Notes: a model not told the origin generated them from the sequence alone. DNA of 64,000 bases from Alphaproteobacteria bacterium (GCA_030425145.1 JAUHVK010000004.1:62001-126000), one strand, 5' to 3'; shown: positions 42,086 through 50,593, counted from the first letter of the stretch. Made by a program: numbers and translations.

Positions 42086-42712
42086 TTACTGCCCGACCAC
42101 AGCCTGCTGATACTGCGCAATGGCGACAGACTTGTCGTCACTGTCATTCTCGAAAATCTTGGTGGTGCGCACACCCGGCAGGTTCTCGAAATCATCCATC
42201 AGACGTTTCGGAAACCACGTCGAACCCACCGACTGAAATCCTGGCAGTTTGCGCAGGATCGCCGCTGTGCTGAGCGCACACTGGGCCGAGGCCACAGGCC
42301 CATTGCCAATCGCCAGCCGTAGCGCCTGCTCTGCCACTTCGGGCGACACTTCGACGGTCTGGATAACGACATGATAGGTTTCCCGCGCATGGGCACGGGC
42401 ATAGAAATCCGCCACGCCGGGCGTGATTCCGTAAAGCACGTCATTCCGTTCCGGCACTGCACTCAGCCGGACGGTCCCAGCGGGATCAAAGATCACCCGT
42501 TGCGATCCATTGATCATCAGACTGGTATGTGCGCCGGCACCAGACCGGTTGTTGATCATCGTGAACAGTGTCAGCTCGGTCGGGCCGGGATGGCGGTAAG
42601 ACGCACTGCTGATCACTTCAGGAGAGGCATCCGGGCGCATATCCGCGCCCGCGCCACATCCCACCAAGGCCAACAATGCAAGTCCGGCAAAGCCGCGAGA
42701 GATCAGCATCAT
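42086..42712 (-). CDS. putative lipoprotein with a possible permuted papain-like (NlpC/P60) fold
   Basis: A 208-residue protein with a lipobox LVGC (Cys19) after a short hydrophobic segment. The mature part has GAGAHTSLMINGSQRVIFDP (about 58-77), and later SAQCALSTAAILRKLPGF with Cys145. A His followed, much later, by a Cys at a helix start is the order seen in circularly permuted NlpC/P60 proteins. This reading is tentative. ATG 42712 or 42709. The downstream neighbour is convergent azlD; the small CoxIV gene lies 19 bp upstream on the same strand. Confidence 0.75.
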   Translation of the reverse strand: MMLISRGFAGLALLALVGCGAGADMRPDASPEVISSASYRHPGPTELTLFTMINNRSGAGAHTSLMINGSQRVIFDPAGTVRLSAVPERNDVLYGITPGVADFYARAHARETYHVVIQTVEVSPEVAEQALRLAIGNGPVASAQCALSTAAILRKLPGFQSVGSTWFPKRLMDDFENLPGVRTTKIFENDSDDKSVAIAQYQQAVVGQ

Positions 42713-42731
42713 GTCAGCCCTTGAGCAAAGA

Positions 42732-42866
42732 TCAGGAGTTGAAGATCGCCAGGAAAATCAGAACAGCGATCGAGAAGATCGCGACGCGCATCGACCAGCG
42801 GACAAACCCTTCAAAGGTTTTCTCCTGAGTGGTGATATCCATTGTTCCGTGCTTGTGTTCAGCCAT
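42732..42866 (-). CDS. aa3-type cytochrome c oxidase subunit IV
   Basis: A 44-residue single-TM protein: MAEHKHGTMDITTQEKTFEG, then FVRWSMRVAIFSIAVLIFLA. This is the full-length bacterial aa3-type subunit IV (COX4_pro_2), an accessory subunit peripheral to the catalytic core. The ATG at 42866 has AGGGAT upstream. It is separate from other oxidase genes, which are not in the window, as is usual in this group. Confidence 0.9.
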   Translation of the reverse strand: MAEHKHGTMDITTQEKTFEGFVRWSMRVAIFSIAVLIFLAIFNS

Positions 42867-42952
42867 TTGAGACATCCCTTACAAATGTTTTCGAGTCGGT
42901 ACCCGATTTGCCCGACCGTGTCACCTATGCCAAGCGCGCAGTGTGTCGCGCC

Positions 42953-43411
42953 TTACGCATCCTGTTCCAATTCTGCCGCAAGACGGAAGCCGATGCGACG
43001 CGGTTCCACATCGTCACGCAGAATCGGCATCGCACGCAGCGCGACGTTGAGCTGTGAGACGTGCTGAATCAGTTGCATACGGCCACCCTCGTCGTCCGTA
43101 CCGTAGAAGGTCACGATGTCAGGGTCGAAATAGCCAAGCCCCTCGATCCGCAGAATGCCAGTCTCGTTCCCGGCAAAGCCCATCGCGACCTCGTGCTCAT
43201 TGTCTAACTGCTGCTCGAAGTTCTGGATGTAGAGGATCAACCGCTCATAGGCCCATTCGGCGTCGCTCTTTTGTTTGATGGGTCTGCGGGTGATCACGTC
43301 CGGCAGCGGCTTTTGGCCCGTTTCCCCGGAACCCGCAGCATGCGCCTCGACCTGACGCGGCAGCACGTCGTTTTCAGCCGCCTCTGCGGTGGTCCGAATA
43401 TCCTGGCTCAT
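42953..43411 (-). CDS. DUF6173 family protein
   Basis: A 152-residue protein with a disordered N-terminus (about 1-45) and a compact domain (about 48-145). SDAEWAYERLILYIQNFEQQ begins the domain; then LDNEHEVAMGFAGNE and GLGYFDPDIVTFYG follow. This matches the roseobacter family now called DUF6173, of unknown function. It lies just downstream of the Lrp-type regulator (13 bp) and is probably in one transcript with it. Confidence 0.8.
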   Translation of the reverse strand: MSQDIRTTAEAAENDVLPRQVEAHAAGSGETGQKPLPDVITRRPIKQKSDAEWAYERLILYIQNFEQQLDNEHEVAMGFAGNETGILRIEGLGYFDPDIVTFYGTDDEGGRMQLIQHVSQLNVALRAMPILRDDVEPRRIGFRLAAELEQDA

Positions 43412-43424
43412 TTCGCTGCACCTT

Positions 43425-43889
43425 TCAGATCGGCAAGGCCGTGGTTTCCTTGATCTCTTCCATAACGAAACTGGCCGAAATATCCGAGAGCGGAATCCGC
43501 GCGATCACGCGCTTGTAAAAGGCGTCATAGGCCGGGACATCGGCCACCCGAACCCGCAGCAGGTAATCCAGATCGCCGGTCATGCGATACGCACCCACCA
43601 CTTCCGGCATGTTGCGCACCGCCTTGTGAAAGCTGTCCAGCCAATCGGCGTCATGCCGCCCCGCGCGGATCATCACCATCACCTCAAGCGGACAGCCCAG
43701 TTTGACCGGATCGGTCAAGGCCACCCGGCCCTTAATGATCCCGGCCTGCTCCATAGCCTTGATCCGCCGCCAGCAAGCGTTCCGCGACAGCGCAACCTGA
43801 TCGGCGATGGTCTCGACGCTGAGGCTCGCATCCCGTTGCAGGATGCGAAGGATAGCCTTGTCGAATTGATCCAAATCTGAGGAAATCAT
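43425..43889 (-). CDS. Lrp/AsnC-family transcriptional regulator
   Basis: A 154-residue regulator. The N-terminal winged HTH (about 5-64) reads LDQFDKAILRILQRDASLSV then ADQVALSRNACWRRIKAME; the C-terminal RAM domain (about 70-150) has GAYRMTGDLDYLLRVRVAD. These control amino acid metabolism and usually respond to an amino acid. Upstream on its side lie a 40-bp palindromic element and a perfect CtrA box (43997-44011), 108 bp before the start. The two-exon-like spacing to rmuC is 248 bp. Confidence 0.92.
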   Translation of the reverse strand: MISSDLDQFDKAILRILQRDASLSVETIADQVALSRNACWRRIKAMEQAGIIKGRVALTDPVKLGCPLEVMVMIRAGRHDADWLDSFHKAVRNMPEVVGAYRMTGDLDYLLRVRVADVPAYDAFYKRVIARIPLSDISASFVMEEIKETTALPI

Positions 43890-43939
43890 GAGAATTCATC
43901 CCAACAATCCGGTGTTTTTTCAAGCGTTGCGCGATGAAC

Positions 43940-43980
43940 CCGTTTCCGTCAACGGAAACGGACGATGCGTCGACGCATCG
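43940..43980. repeat. two-palindrome element, copy 1
   Basis: CCGTTTCCGT-CA-ACGGAAACGG (43940-43961) next to ACGATGCGTCGACGCATCGT (43962-43981). The core 40 bp is shared with 50546-50585 in inverted order, which, as both units are palindromes, means the same element in opposite orientation. Copy 1 lies between rmuC and lrp. Confidence 0.85.
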
Positions 43981-43996
43981 TTCACCTCTTCATAGG

Positions 43997-44011
43997 TTAA
44001 CAAAGGGTTAA
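43997..44011. promoter_or_regulatory. perfect CtrA box upstream of the Lrp-type gene
   Basis: TTAACAAAGGGTTAA matches TTAA-N7-TTAA exactly. It lies 108 bp upstream of the lrp-family start and 127 bp after the rmuC stop, both on the minus strand. The palindromic element lies between it and the lrp gene. Confidence 0.5.
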
Positions 44012-44061
44012 AGGGTCCGGATCGGCCCTAATGTTTCGCGCGCGAGACAGTTCGAGCCGGT

Positions 44062-44098
44062 TTCGCCATTGGCGAACAAACCATCCGGGGGATGGTTT
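44062..44098. repeat. adjacent inverted repeats downstream of rmuC
   Basis: TTCGCCA-T-TGGCGAA (44062-44076) and AAACCATCC-ggg-GGATGGTTT (44078-44098, one base apart). They follow the rmuC stop by about 40 bases and lie before the CtrA box. Possibly an intrinsic terminator pair without a T-run, or another two-hairpin element. Confidence 0.55.
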
Positions 44099-44137
44099 GA
44101 GGCGCGAACGGGCGAAGCCCCAAGTGTACAAACTGAC

Positions 44138-45304
44138 CTATTCTCCCGGCGGTTTGGCCAGTCGCACCACCGAGGACGCGTCGTCCTTGGCCAATTCCTC
44201 AAAATCGAAATTGTCCAATCTGCGCGCCCGACGCCCTGCCTTGTCGGCACTGATCTTGATATCCGCGATGTCCTTGGCTGCCTGACCGAAATGCCGGTCG
44301 AGGTTCTCGACCCGATTGCCCAAACGGTCCACATCCGCATAGAGCAGGCTCAGCTCTTTTCGGATCGCTCCCGCCTGTTCGCGCATCCGAGCATCCTTCA
44401 GGATCGCACGCATTGTATTCAGCGTCGCCATGCAGGTCGTCGGAGACACGATCCAGACCCGCGCGTTGAACCCCTCCCGCACCACTTCGGGGAAGTTCGC
44501 GTGCAGTTCCGCATAGACTGCCTCGGAGGGCAGAAACATCAACGCCCCATCGGCGGTTTCGCCTTCGATGATGTACTTCTCGGAAATGTCCCGGATGTGC
44601 TTTCGCAGCGAAAGCCTGAGCTGCTGGGCCGCGCGGTTCAACTGATCCTGCGAGTCCGCACGGCGCAGGTTCTCGTAGGCCTCCAAGGGAAACTTGCTGT
44701 CGATCGCAATCGGACCCGGTGGGTTCGGCAGGTGGATCAGACAATCCGCCCGCTTTCCGTTCGACAGCGTGACCTGCAAATCATAGCTGTCCTTGGGAAG
44801 CGCTTTGCCAACAATGTCGGTCAGTTGGATTTCTCCAAACGCCCCGCGCGTCTGTTTGTTGGACAGGATGTCCTGCAAGGACAGCACGTCGCCCGACAGC
44901 TTGGTGATGTTCTCCTGCGCCTTGTCGATGCTCTGCAAGCGCTGCTGCAATTCCCCCAGGGACTGCGCCGTGCGCCGGGCCGAGCCGTGCAGGTTCTCGT
45001 TCATCTGCTCCTGCACCTGCGCCAACCGCCGCTCCATCAGTTGCAGCATCGCGGTCTGGCTTTGCGCCTGCGCCTCGGACACATGAGTGAGACCACCGGA
45101 CAGCCGTTCCTGCCCGTCACTCAATGACTGCACCCGCTGCCCGACCTGCGCGAGTTGGTAGACCAAAGGCTCGCTGAGTTTCGCAGCGCGACGCGCGGAC
45201 AGGAGCGACATGATAAGCAGCAGCAGAACTAGGCTTCCCAGAGCCAAGCCCAGCAGAACGACCGGATCGCTCAGGTCGAGGATGAGGTCACCGATCTGGA
45301 TCAT
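44138..45304 (-). CDS. rmuC: DNA recombination protein RmuC
   Basis: A 388-residue protein that limits inversion at short repeats in E. coli. It has an N-terminal TM helix (about 12-34), a long coiled coil (about 40-165) and a PD-(D/E)xK nuclease-like domain, with GAFGEIQLTDIVGKALPKDS (about 152-171), DCLIHLPNPPGPIAIDSKFP (about 184-203) and VWIVSPTTCMATLNTMRAIL near 282-301. It overlaps the mutL stop by ATGA, so mutL-rmuC form an operon. The coupling of rmuC with mutL suits a DNA maintenance unit. Confidence 0.92.
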   Translation of the reverse strand: MIQIGDLILDLSDPVVLLGLALGSLVLLLLIMSLLSARRAAKLSEPLVYQLAQVGQRVQSLSDGQERLSGGLTHVSEAQAQSQTAMLQLMERRLAQVQEQMNENLHGSARRTAQSLGELQQRLQSIDKAQENITKLSGDVLSLQDILSNKQTRGAFGEIQLTDIVGKALPKDSYDLQVTLSNGKRADCLIHLPNPPGPIAIDSKFPLEAYENLRRADSQDQLNRAAQQLRLSLRKHIRDISEKYIIEGETADGALMFLPSEAVYAELHANFPEVVREGFNARVWIVSPTTCMATLNTMRAILKDARMREQAGAIRKELSLLYADVDRLGNRVENLDRHFGQAAKDIADIKISADKAGRRARRLDNFDFEELAKDDASSVVRLAKPPGE

Positions 45305-47142
45305 GTGCGGCCAAACAGTCTTTCAATGTCGCTGAGTTTCAGTTCGACATAGGTGGGTCGGCCGTGGTTGCACTGGCCGGAATAGGGAGTGGATTCCATC
45401 TCGCGCAGCAGAGCGTTCATCTCTTCCGCCCGCATCTGACGGCCCGAGCGGATGGAGCCGTGGCAGGCAACGCGGCTGAGGATCGCTTCGATCCGGTCCT
45501 GCACCGCGCGCGCTTCGCCCTGATCGTCGAGTTCGTCAAGAATGTCGCGCAGCAACGCGTCGGCATTGACCTCCCCAAGAATGGCCGGGGTTTCGCGAAC
45601 CACCACGGCTCCGTTGCCGAAGGGTTCGATGGTCAGGCCCATGCGGGTCAGATCGTCAGCGATCTCGAGCAGCCGGGCGCTGTCACTTTCGCTCATCTCA
45701 ATCACATCGGGGATCAAAAGCGCCTGCGCAGACACACCGTTCTGCGCCATCTGGGTTTTGAGCTTCTCGTATACCAACCGCTCATGCGCGGCGTGCTGAT
45801 CAACGATGACGATGCCGTCCTCGGTCTGGGCGATGATGTAGTTTTCATGCACCTGCCCCCGCGCAGCCCCGAGGGGCAGGTTTTCGCGAGGGGCCTCTTC
45901 GGCTGCGGGCGCGCGCTCTTCGACCTCGACCACCCTGCCGGAATAGCTCGATTGCATATCAGCAAAGCCCGGTGCCTGCGCTTTGTAAGCCGTCTGTCTC
46001 GCTGCGAAACTCGGGCGGTCCATCTGGTAGACTCGTGGCGGGTGCGGCTGTTCGGGGCGCATGGCGCCCAAAGTGGCTCCGGCGACGGTTGTAGAGGCAC
46101 GATGCCCCGCTTCGGCCAAGGCATGACGGAGGGCCGATACGATCAGCCCACGCACCAGACCGGGATCGCGGAAGCGCACTTCGGATTTTGCGGGATGTAC
46201 GTTCACATCAACCTTTTGGGGATCACAGTCGACAAAGAGCGCCACCGCCGGGTGCCGGTCGCGACTGAGGAAATCGGCATAAGCTCCGCGCAGCGCGCCA
46301 ATCAGGAGCTTGTCGCGCACAGGGCGGCCGTTGACGAAGAGGAACTGCGCCACCGCAGCACCGCGCGAATAGGTGGGCAACCCGGCCAGACCCGTGAGGC
46401 GGATGCCTTCGCGCTCTGCGTCGATGGGAACGGCGTTGTCGGTGAACTCGCGGCCCATCACTTGGGAAAGCCGTCCGCGCAGAGCGTCGAAGAGATCACC
46501 CGTCACTGCATCGGCGCGGAAGGTCACACGGCCTTCACCACCACCCGACACATCGCGCAGGGTGAAGCTGACCGAAGGTTCGGCCATCGCCAACCGTTTG
46601 ATCACGTCCGAGATCGACTGCATCTCGGCCCGATCAGATCGCAGGAATTTCAAGCGCGCAGGTGTGGCGAAAAAGAGGTTGCGCAGGGTGACGACGGTTC
46701 CCCGCGAGAGGGCCGCGGGCTTAACAGGATCGACCTTGCCGCCTGTAACAGACAGCTCGGCTGCGTCATGCCCTTCGGCCCGGCTGGTGAGGGTCAGGCG
46801 ACCGACCGCGCCCAGCGAAGCCAGTGCTTCGCCGCGAAACCCGAAGCTGTGAATGTTGAGCAGGTCGGACCCGTCGATCTTGGAGGTCGCGTGGCGCGCA
46901 ATGGCGAGCGGCAGTTCCTCGGGCGGGATGCCACAGCCATCATCGGTGACACGGATCAGGGTCTTGCCACCGTCGGCGATGGCCACATCAACGCGCGTTG
47001 CCCCGGCATCGACAGCGTTTTCCACCAGCTCCTTGACAGCTGAAGCAGGGCGTTCGACCACCTCACCCGCTGCAATGCGGTTGATCGCGCTTTCCTCAAG
47101 GGGTTGGATTGAGGCGCGTATATTGGGTGCGTGGGAGTTCAT
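45301..47142 (-). CDS. mutL: DNA mismatch repair protein MutL
   Basis: A 613-residue mismatch-repair protein. The N-terminal GHKL ATPase has LVENAVDAGATRVDVAI (about 39-55), VTDDGCGIPPEEL (about 65-77) and GFRGEALASLGAV (about 100-112). The C-terminal domain carries DQHAAHERLVYEKL, which fits the metal-binding DQHA(X)2E(X)4E motif of endonuclease-type MutL, and C-terminal QCNHGRPTYVEL. So this MutL is probably a latent endonuclease, unlike E. coli MutL. Its ATG lies 61 bp from a possible 29-residue ORF. Confidence 0.95.
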   Translation of the reverse strand: MNSHAPNIRASIQPLEESAINRIAAGEVVERPASAVKELVENAVDAGATRVDVAIADGGKTLIRVTDDGCGIPPEELPLAIARHATSKIDGSDLLNIHSFGFRGEALASLGAVGRLTLTSRAEGHDAAELSVTGGKVDPVKPAALSRGTVVTLRNLFFATPARLKFLRSDRAEMQSISDVIKRLAMAEPSVSFTLRDVSGGGEGRVTFRADAVTGDLFDALRGRLSQVMGREFTDNAVPIDAEREGIRLTGLAGLPTYSRGAAVAQFLFVNGRPVRDKLLIGALRGAYADFLSRDRHPAVALFVDCDPQKVDVNVHPAKSEVRFRDPGLVRGLIVSALRHALAEAGHRASTTVAGATLGAMRPEQPHPPRVYQMDRPSFAARQTAYKAQAPGFADMQSSYSGRVVEVEERAPAAEEAPRENLPLGAARGQVHENYIIAQTEDGIVIVDQHAAHERLVYEKLKTQMAQNGVSAQALLIPDVIEMSESDSARLLEIADDLTRMGLTIEPFGNGAVVVRETPAILGEVNADALLRDILDELDDQGEARAVQDRIEAILSRVACHGSIRSGRQMRAEEMNALLREMESTPYSGQCNHGRPTYVELKLSDIERLFGRT

Positions 47143-47203
47143 GCCACGAGATGTAGCATGTGTTTTGCGATTCTTCTATGGGAGGATCGCGGGTTTGATG
47201 CGG

Positions 47204-47293
47204 TCAGACAAATTTCAGAAGGATGCCCATCGCGCTGATATTGGCGGCGATCATTACCCAGACCCGGTATTTCATGTTTTGATTGAAATCCAT
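47204..47293 (-). CDS. possible 29-residue membrane microprotein
   Basis: Between mutL and the AEC transporter. The reading MDFNQNMKYRVWVMIAANIS then AMGILLKFV is 29 residues with one hydrophobic helix. No good ribosome binding site is visible, and coding bias cannot be judged at this length. It is the most protein-like short frame in the region. Confidence 0.3.
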   Translation of the reverse strand: MDFNQNMKYRVWVMIAANISAMGILLKFV

Positions 47294-47367
47294 TCTGTCG
47301 AATTAACCAGAGCAGCAAGAGCTGATGTGCGATTGACGTGGCTGCCCCCCGTGGTAACAGGTTTGTC

Positions 47368-48294
47368 ATGTTGGCCATCTTCCTTCAGACCTTGCCGTTT
47401 TTTGCCCTGATCGCCGTAGGTTATGGCGCGGGCAAGACAGGGTTCTTTACCGAGGAAGCGACCGCCTACCTGACCAAGTTCGTGTTCTATTTTGCGCTCT
47501 CAGCGATGATCTTCCGCTTCTCGGCGAACCTGTCTCTAGCAGAGATTTTCGACTGGCGGATCGCGGCAGGGTATCTGTGGGGCACAGCCTTTGTTTACGG
47601 GATCGGCATGGCCGTGGGTTTTCTGCGAGGCATGAACACTGAAACCGCCGCATTCGAGGGGCAGGTAGCAGCGATCGGGAACACCGGATTTCTGGGCGTC
47701 CCGATGCTCGCGCTTCTGATGGGACAGGAAGCCGTTGGTCCGATCATCCTCGTTCTGGCAATCGACCTCGTGGTGTTTTCGTCGCTGATCGTGATCCTTG
47801 TGGTCGGATCGCGCGAGGGACGCATGTCTCTGGGTATCTTCAAGACGGTCGGCATCGGGCTTCTCAAGAACCCGATGATCGTGTCGATCGTCGGCGGGTT
47901 CATGGTGTCCGCCACCGGGGTTCCGATCCCCGAGCCGGTCAATCAGTTCCTGTCGATCCTAGGGGCGGCGGCAACGCCCGGTGCGTTGTTCGCCATCGGT
48001 GCATCGCTTGCCAGCAAGTCGGCGGAGCGGTTGACCATCGCGGGTTGGCTGAGCTTCTGCAAGCTGGTGATCCACCCGGCGCTGGTGGCGATTGGGGTGT
48101 ATCTCCTGTTTCCCGCGGACCCGTACAAGGCGGGTGTGGTGGTGGCAGCCGCCTCCTTGCCAGTGGCGGGCAATGTGTTCATCTTGGCCCAGCATTACAA
48201 AGTGGCCCCGCAACGGGTGTCGGCGGCCATTCTGATTTCGACCACCATCAGCATCGTGACGGTGTCGTTCGTGATCAGCAAAGTACTGATATAG
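47368..48294 (+). CDS. AEC-family transporter
   Basis: A 308-residue membrane protein with ten predicted helices, in the auxin-efflux-carrier family. AVGYGAGKTGFF (about 15-26), GNTGFLGVPML (about 108-118, the mid-membrane crossing) and the second half GALFAIGASLA with VHPALVAIGVYL-type sequence are visible. The ATG at 47368 is chosen because the upstream GTG adds only a basic stretch. It may export organic acids or amino acids; the substrate is not readable. It is followed by fghA after 12 bp. Confidence 0.88.
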   Translation: MLAIFLQTLPFFALIAVGYGAGKTGFFTEEATAYLTKFVFYFALSAMIFRFSANLSLAEIFDWRIAAGYLWGTAFVYGIGMAVGFLRGMNTETAAFEGQVAAIGNTGFLGVPMLALLMGQEAVGPIILVLAIDLVVFSSLIVILVVGSREGRMSLGIFKTVGIGLLKNPMIVSIVGGFMVSATGVPIPEPVNQFLSILGAAATPGALFAIGASLASKSAERLTIAGWLSFCKLVIHPALVAIGVYLLFPADPYKAGVVVAAASLPVAGNVFILAQHYKVAPQRVSAAILISTTISIVTVSFVISKVLI

Positions 48295-48306
48295 AAAGGG
48301 AGCAGC

Positions 48307-49137
48307 ATGGAAACCGTCTCGGAGAACAGATGTTTTGGGGGCGTGCAGGGCGTCTATAGCCACACCTCGGACGCCTGCGCGTGCGACATGACCTTTGGCT
48401 TGTTCCTGCCGCCACAGGCCAAGGACGGCCCAGTGCCCGTGCTGTGGTATCTGTCCGGTCTGACCTGCACCCATGAGAATGCGATGACCAAGGCGGCCGC
48501 ACAGGGCTTTGCTGCAGATGCGGGTATGGCGGTGGTGTTCCCGGACACGTCCCCGCGTGGCGACGCGGTTGCCGATGACGAGGCCTACGATCTGGGCAAG
48601 GGCGCAGGGTTCTACGTGAACGCCACGCAAGACCCTTGGGCGCCGCATTTCAAGATGTGGGATTACGTGGCAGAGGAGCTTCCCGCGCTGTTGGGGGCCG
48701 AGTTCGCCGTCGACCTTGATCGGCAGGCGATCACCGGGCACTCGATGGGTGGCCATGGCGCGCTGACTCTTGCGATGGCGCATCCGGGGCGGTTTGCCTC
48801 TGTGTCTGCCTTTGCACCGATTGCCAACCCGAGCCAGAGTGATTGGGGTCGAAAGCAGTTATCGGCCTATCTGGGCGCGGACGAAAGCACCTGGGCCAAG
48901 CATGACGCGACGGCGCAGATGCAAGCGGTTGGCTTTGACGGGCCGGTGCTGGTGGATCAGGGTGGGTCGGATCAGTTCCTTGAGTTGCTGAAGCCCGAAG
49001 CGTTGAGCCATGCGATGGCGGCGCGGCGTCAGGACGGCGTGTTCCGGATGCAGAAGGGCTACGATCACTCGTATTTCTTTGTCTCCACCTTCATCCCAGA
49101 TCACATCGCGTTCCACGCCGACGCGCTGGGGCTGTGA
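48307..49137 (+). CDS. fghA: S-formylglutathione hydrolase
   Basis: A 276-residue esterase that hydrolyses S-formylglutathione to formate and glutathione in formaldehyde oxidation. The nucleophile elbow is [13 protein letters not shown] (about 145-157), the N-terminal fold has LFLPPQA and [20 protein letters not shown], and [12 protein letters not shown] at the C-terminus has the catalytic His. The stop overlaps the next gene (GTGA). The glutathione-dependent formaldehyde dehydrogenase is not in the window, so the partner gene is elsewhere. Confidence 0.94.
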   Translation: METVSENRCFGGVQGVYSHTSDACACDMTFGLFLPPQAKDGPVPVLWYLSGLTCTHENAMTKAAAQGFAADAGMAVVFPDTSPRGDAVADDEAYDLGKGAGFYVNATQDPWAPHFKMWDYVAEELPALLGAEFAVDLDRQAITGHSMGGHGALTLAMAHPGRFASVSAFAPIANPSQSDWGRKQLSAYLGADESTWAKHDATAQMQAVGFDGPVLVDQGGSDQFLELLKPEALSHAMAARRQDGVFRMQKGYDHSYFFVSTFIPDHIAFHADALGL

Positions 49138-49595
49138 CACGGGTATTCGTCGATGCTGACGCCTGCCCTGTGAAAGTCGAGGCAGAGCGGGTTGCGACGC
49201 GGCACAAGGCGCAGATGTATCTGGTGTCGAATGGCGGGTTGCGGATGTCCGAGAACCCGTTTGTCGAGGTGGTCGTGGTGCCCGATGGGCCTGACGTGGC
49301 GGACATGTGGATCGCGGATCGTGCCGGCCCTGGGGATGTGGTGATCACCGGGGACATTCCTCTGGCGGCGCGCTGCGTGGAGAACGGGGCGCGCGTGCTC
49401 AAGCACAATGGCGAGCGGCTGGACGCACGCAATATCGGTCAGGTGCTGGCGACACGGGATCTGATGGCGGACCTGCGCGCGGCGGACCCCTTCCGGCAGG
49501 GCGGCGGCAGGCCATTCTCCAAGGCGGATCGGTCGCGGTTTCTGGATGCGCTGGAGCGCGAGATGCGGGCGGCGGCACAGGACGTGCCGCGCTAG
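49134..49595 (+). CDS. UPF0178 / YaiI-family protein (DUF188)
   Basis: A 153-residue protein of the DUF188 family: [18 protein letters not shown] (4-21) at the N-terminus and [24 protein letters not shown] (parts at about 64-88) in the middle. Predicted NYN/PIN-like nuclease fold, with conserved Asp5 and Asp7. The GTG start overlaps the fghA stop; there is a coupling signal but no separate site. Function unknown. Confidence 0.85.
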   Translation: MTRVFVDADACPVKVEAERVATRHKAQMYLVSNGGLRMSENPFVEVVVVPDGPDVADMWIADRAGPGDVVITGDIPLAARCVENGARVLKHNGERLDARNIGQVLATRDLMADLRAADPFRQGGGRPFSKADRSRFLDALEREMRAAAQDVPR

Positions 49596-49616
49596 GACTT
49601 GATGGGAGAGGCAGCG

Positions 49617-50534
49617 ATGACGACACCCGAGATCATTCCCTTTGCGGAAGGTGAAGCGCAGCTCGACTGGATCGGTCTGACTGATGCCATTGCGTCGGGG
49701 CATGGCTTGCCGAAAGCCGAGATCGCGGACAGTTTCCTCTATCGTGGGGATGATACGCTGTTGAACCGGGCGGCCTGGATCGACGGTCTGGGACTGGCGG
49801 TGAAGTCGGCGACGATCTTTCCGGGGAATGCCAGCGTCGGGAAACCAGCCGTGAATGGCGGGGTGTCGGTCTATTCCGATGCGGACGGGATGCTGGAGGC
49901 AATCATCGATTTCCATCTCGTGACCAAGTGGAAGACCGCCGGGGACAGCTTGCTTGCAGCGCGGCGACTGGCGCGAGCGGACAGTGCGGTAATCCTGATC
50001 GTCGGGGCCGGGACAGTGGCGCGATCTTTGGTCGAAGCCTATTCAACGGCCTTTCCCGAAGCGCGGTTCCTGATCTGGAACCGGACGGGCGCGAAGGCGC
50101 AGGAGCTGGCGGATGGGTTTGCGCATGTGACAGCGGTCGAGGATCTCGCCGACGCGGTGGGACAGGCCGATATCGTCAGTTGCGCCACCATGTTGACTGA
50201 GCCGGTTCTTAGGGGCGAGTGGTTGCGACCCGGAACGCATGTCGATCTGATCGGAGCGTACCGGCCCGATATGCGCGAGGCGGATGATGACGTGCTGACG
50301 CGGGGGCGGCTGTTCGTGGATTCCCTCAACACGACCGTTGGGCATATCGGAGAGATCAAGGACCCGATTGCGCGGGGCGTGATCCGCGAGAGCGATATTG
50401 TGGCGGAGTACTATGATCTGGGGGCGTTTGTGCGCCAGTCCGAGGATGAGATCACGGTGTTCAAGAATGGCGGCGGGGCGCATCTGGATCTGATGGTCAG
50501 CCGCTACATTCTCGACCGCTGGCGCGCCCGGTAA
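49617..50534 (+). CDS. ornithine cyclodeaminase / mu-crystallin family protein
   Basis: A 305-residue NAD(P)-binding protein of the ornithine cyclodeaminase fold. The Rossmann motif is ILIVGAGTVARSLVEAY (about 125-141) and substrate-side residues include AVKSATIFPGNASVGKPAVN in the N-terminal domain. Family members convert amino acids or ketimines, for example ornithine cyclodeaminase, alanine dehydrogenase or delta-pyrroline reductase. No specific assignment is possible. The ATG at 49617 has GGGAGAGG upstream. It is last in the fghA-yaiI cluster, before a palindromic element. Confidence 0.88.
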   Translation: MTTPEIIPFAEGEAQLDWIGLTDAIASGHGLPKAEIADSFLYRGDDTLLNRAAWIDGLGLAVKSATIFPGNASVGKPAVNGGVSVYSDADGMLEAIIDFHLVTKWKTAGDSLLAARRLARADSAVILIVGAGTVARSLVEAYSTAFPEARFLIWNRTGAKAQELADGFAHVTAVEDLADAVGQADIVSCATMLTEPVLRGEWLRPGTHVDLIGAYRPDMREADDDVLTRGRLFVDSLNTTVGHIGEIKDPIARGVIRESDIVAEYYDLGAFVRQSEDEITVFKNGGGAHLDLMVSRYILDRWRAR

Positions 50535-50545
50535 GAGCCGGGCCA

Positions 50546-50588
50546 CGATGCGTCGACGCATCGCGCGTTTCCGTTCACGGAAACGCGC
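50546..50588. repeat. two-palindrome element, copy 2
   Basis: CGATGCGTCGACGCATCG (50546-50563) then GCGCGTTTCCGT-TC-ACGGAAACGCGC (50563-50588). The same units as at 43940-43980 with the order reversed and different spacer and outer bases, but paired on both sides. It lies between the converging ends of the cyclodeaminase-family and MFS genes. Confidence 0.85.
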
Positions 50589-50593
50589 CTTTG

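Noticed and set aside
45364-47043. Long open frame of 559 codons on the plus strand opposite mutL
   Set aside because: It is the antisense shadow of a G+C-rich gene. MutL on the minus strand has complete family motifs, and this frame has none and no ribosome binding site.
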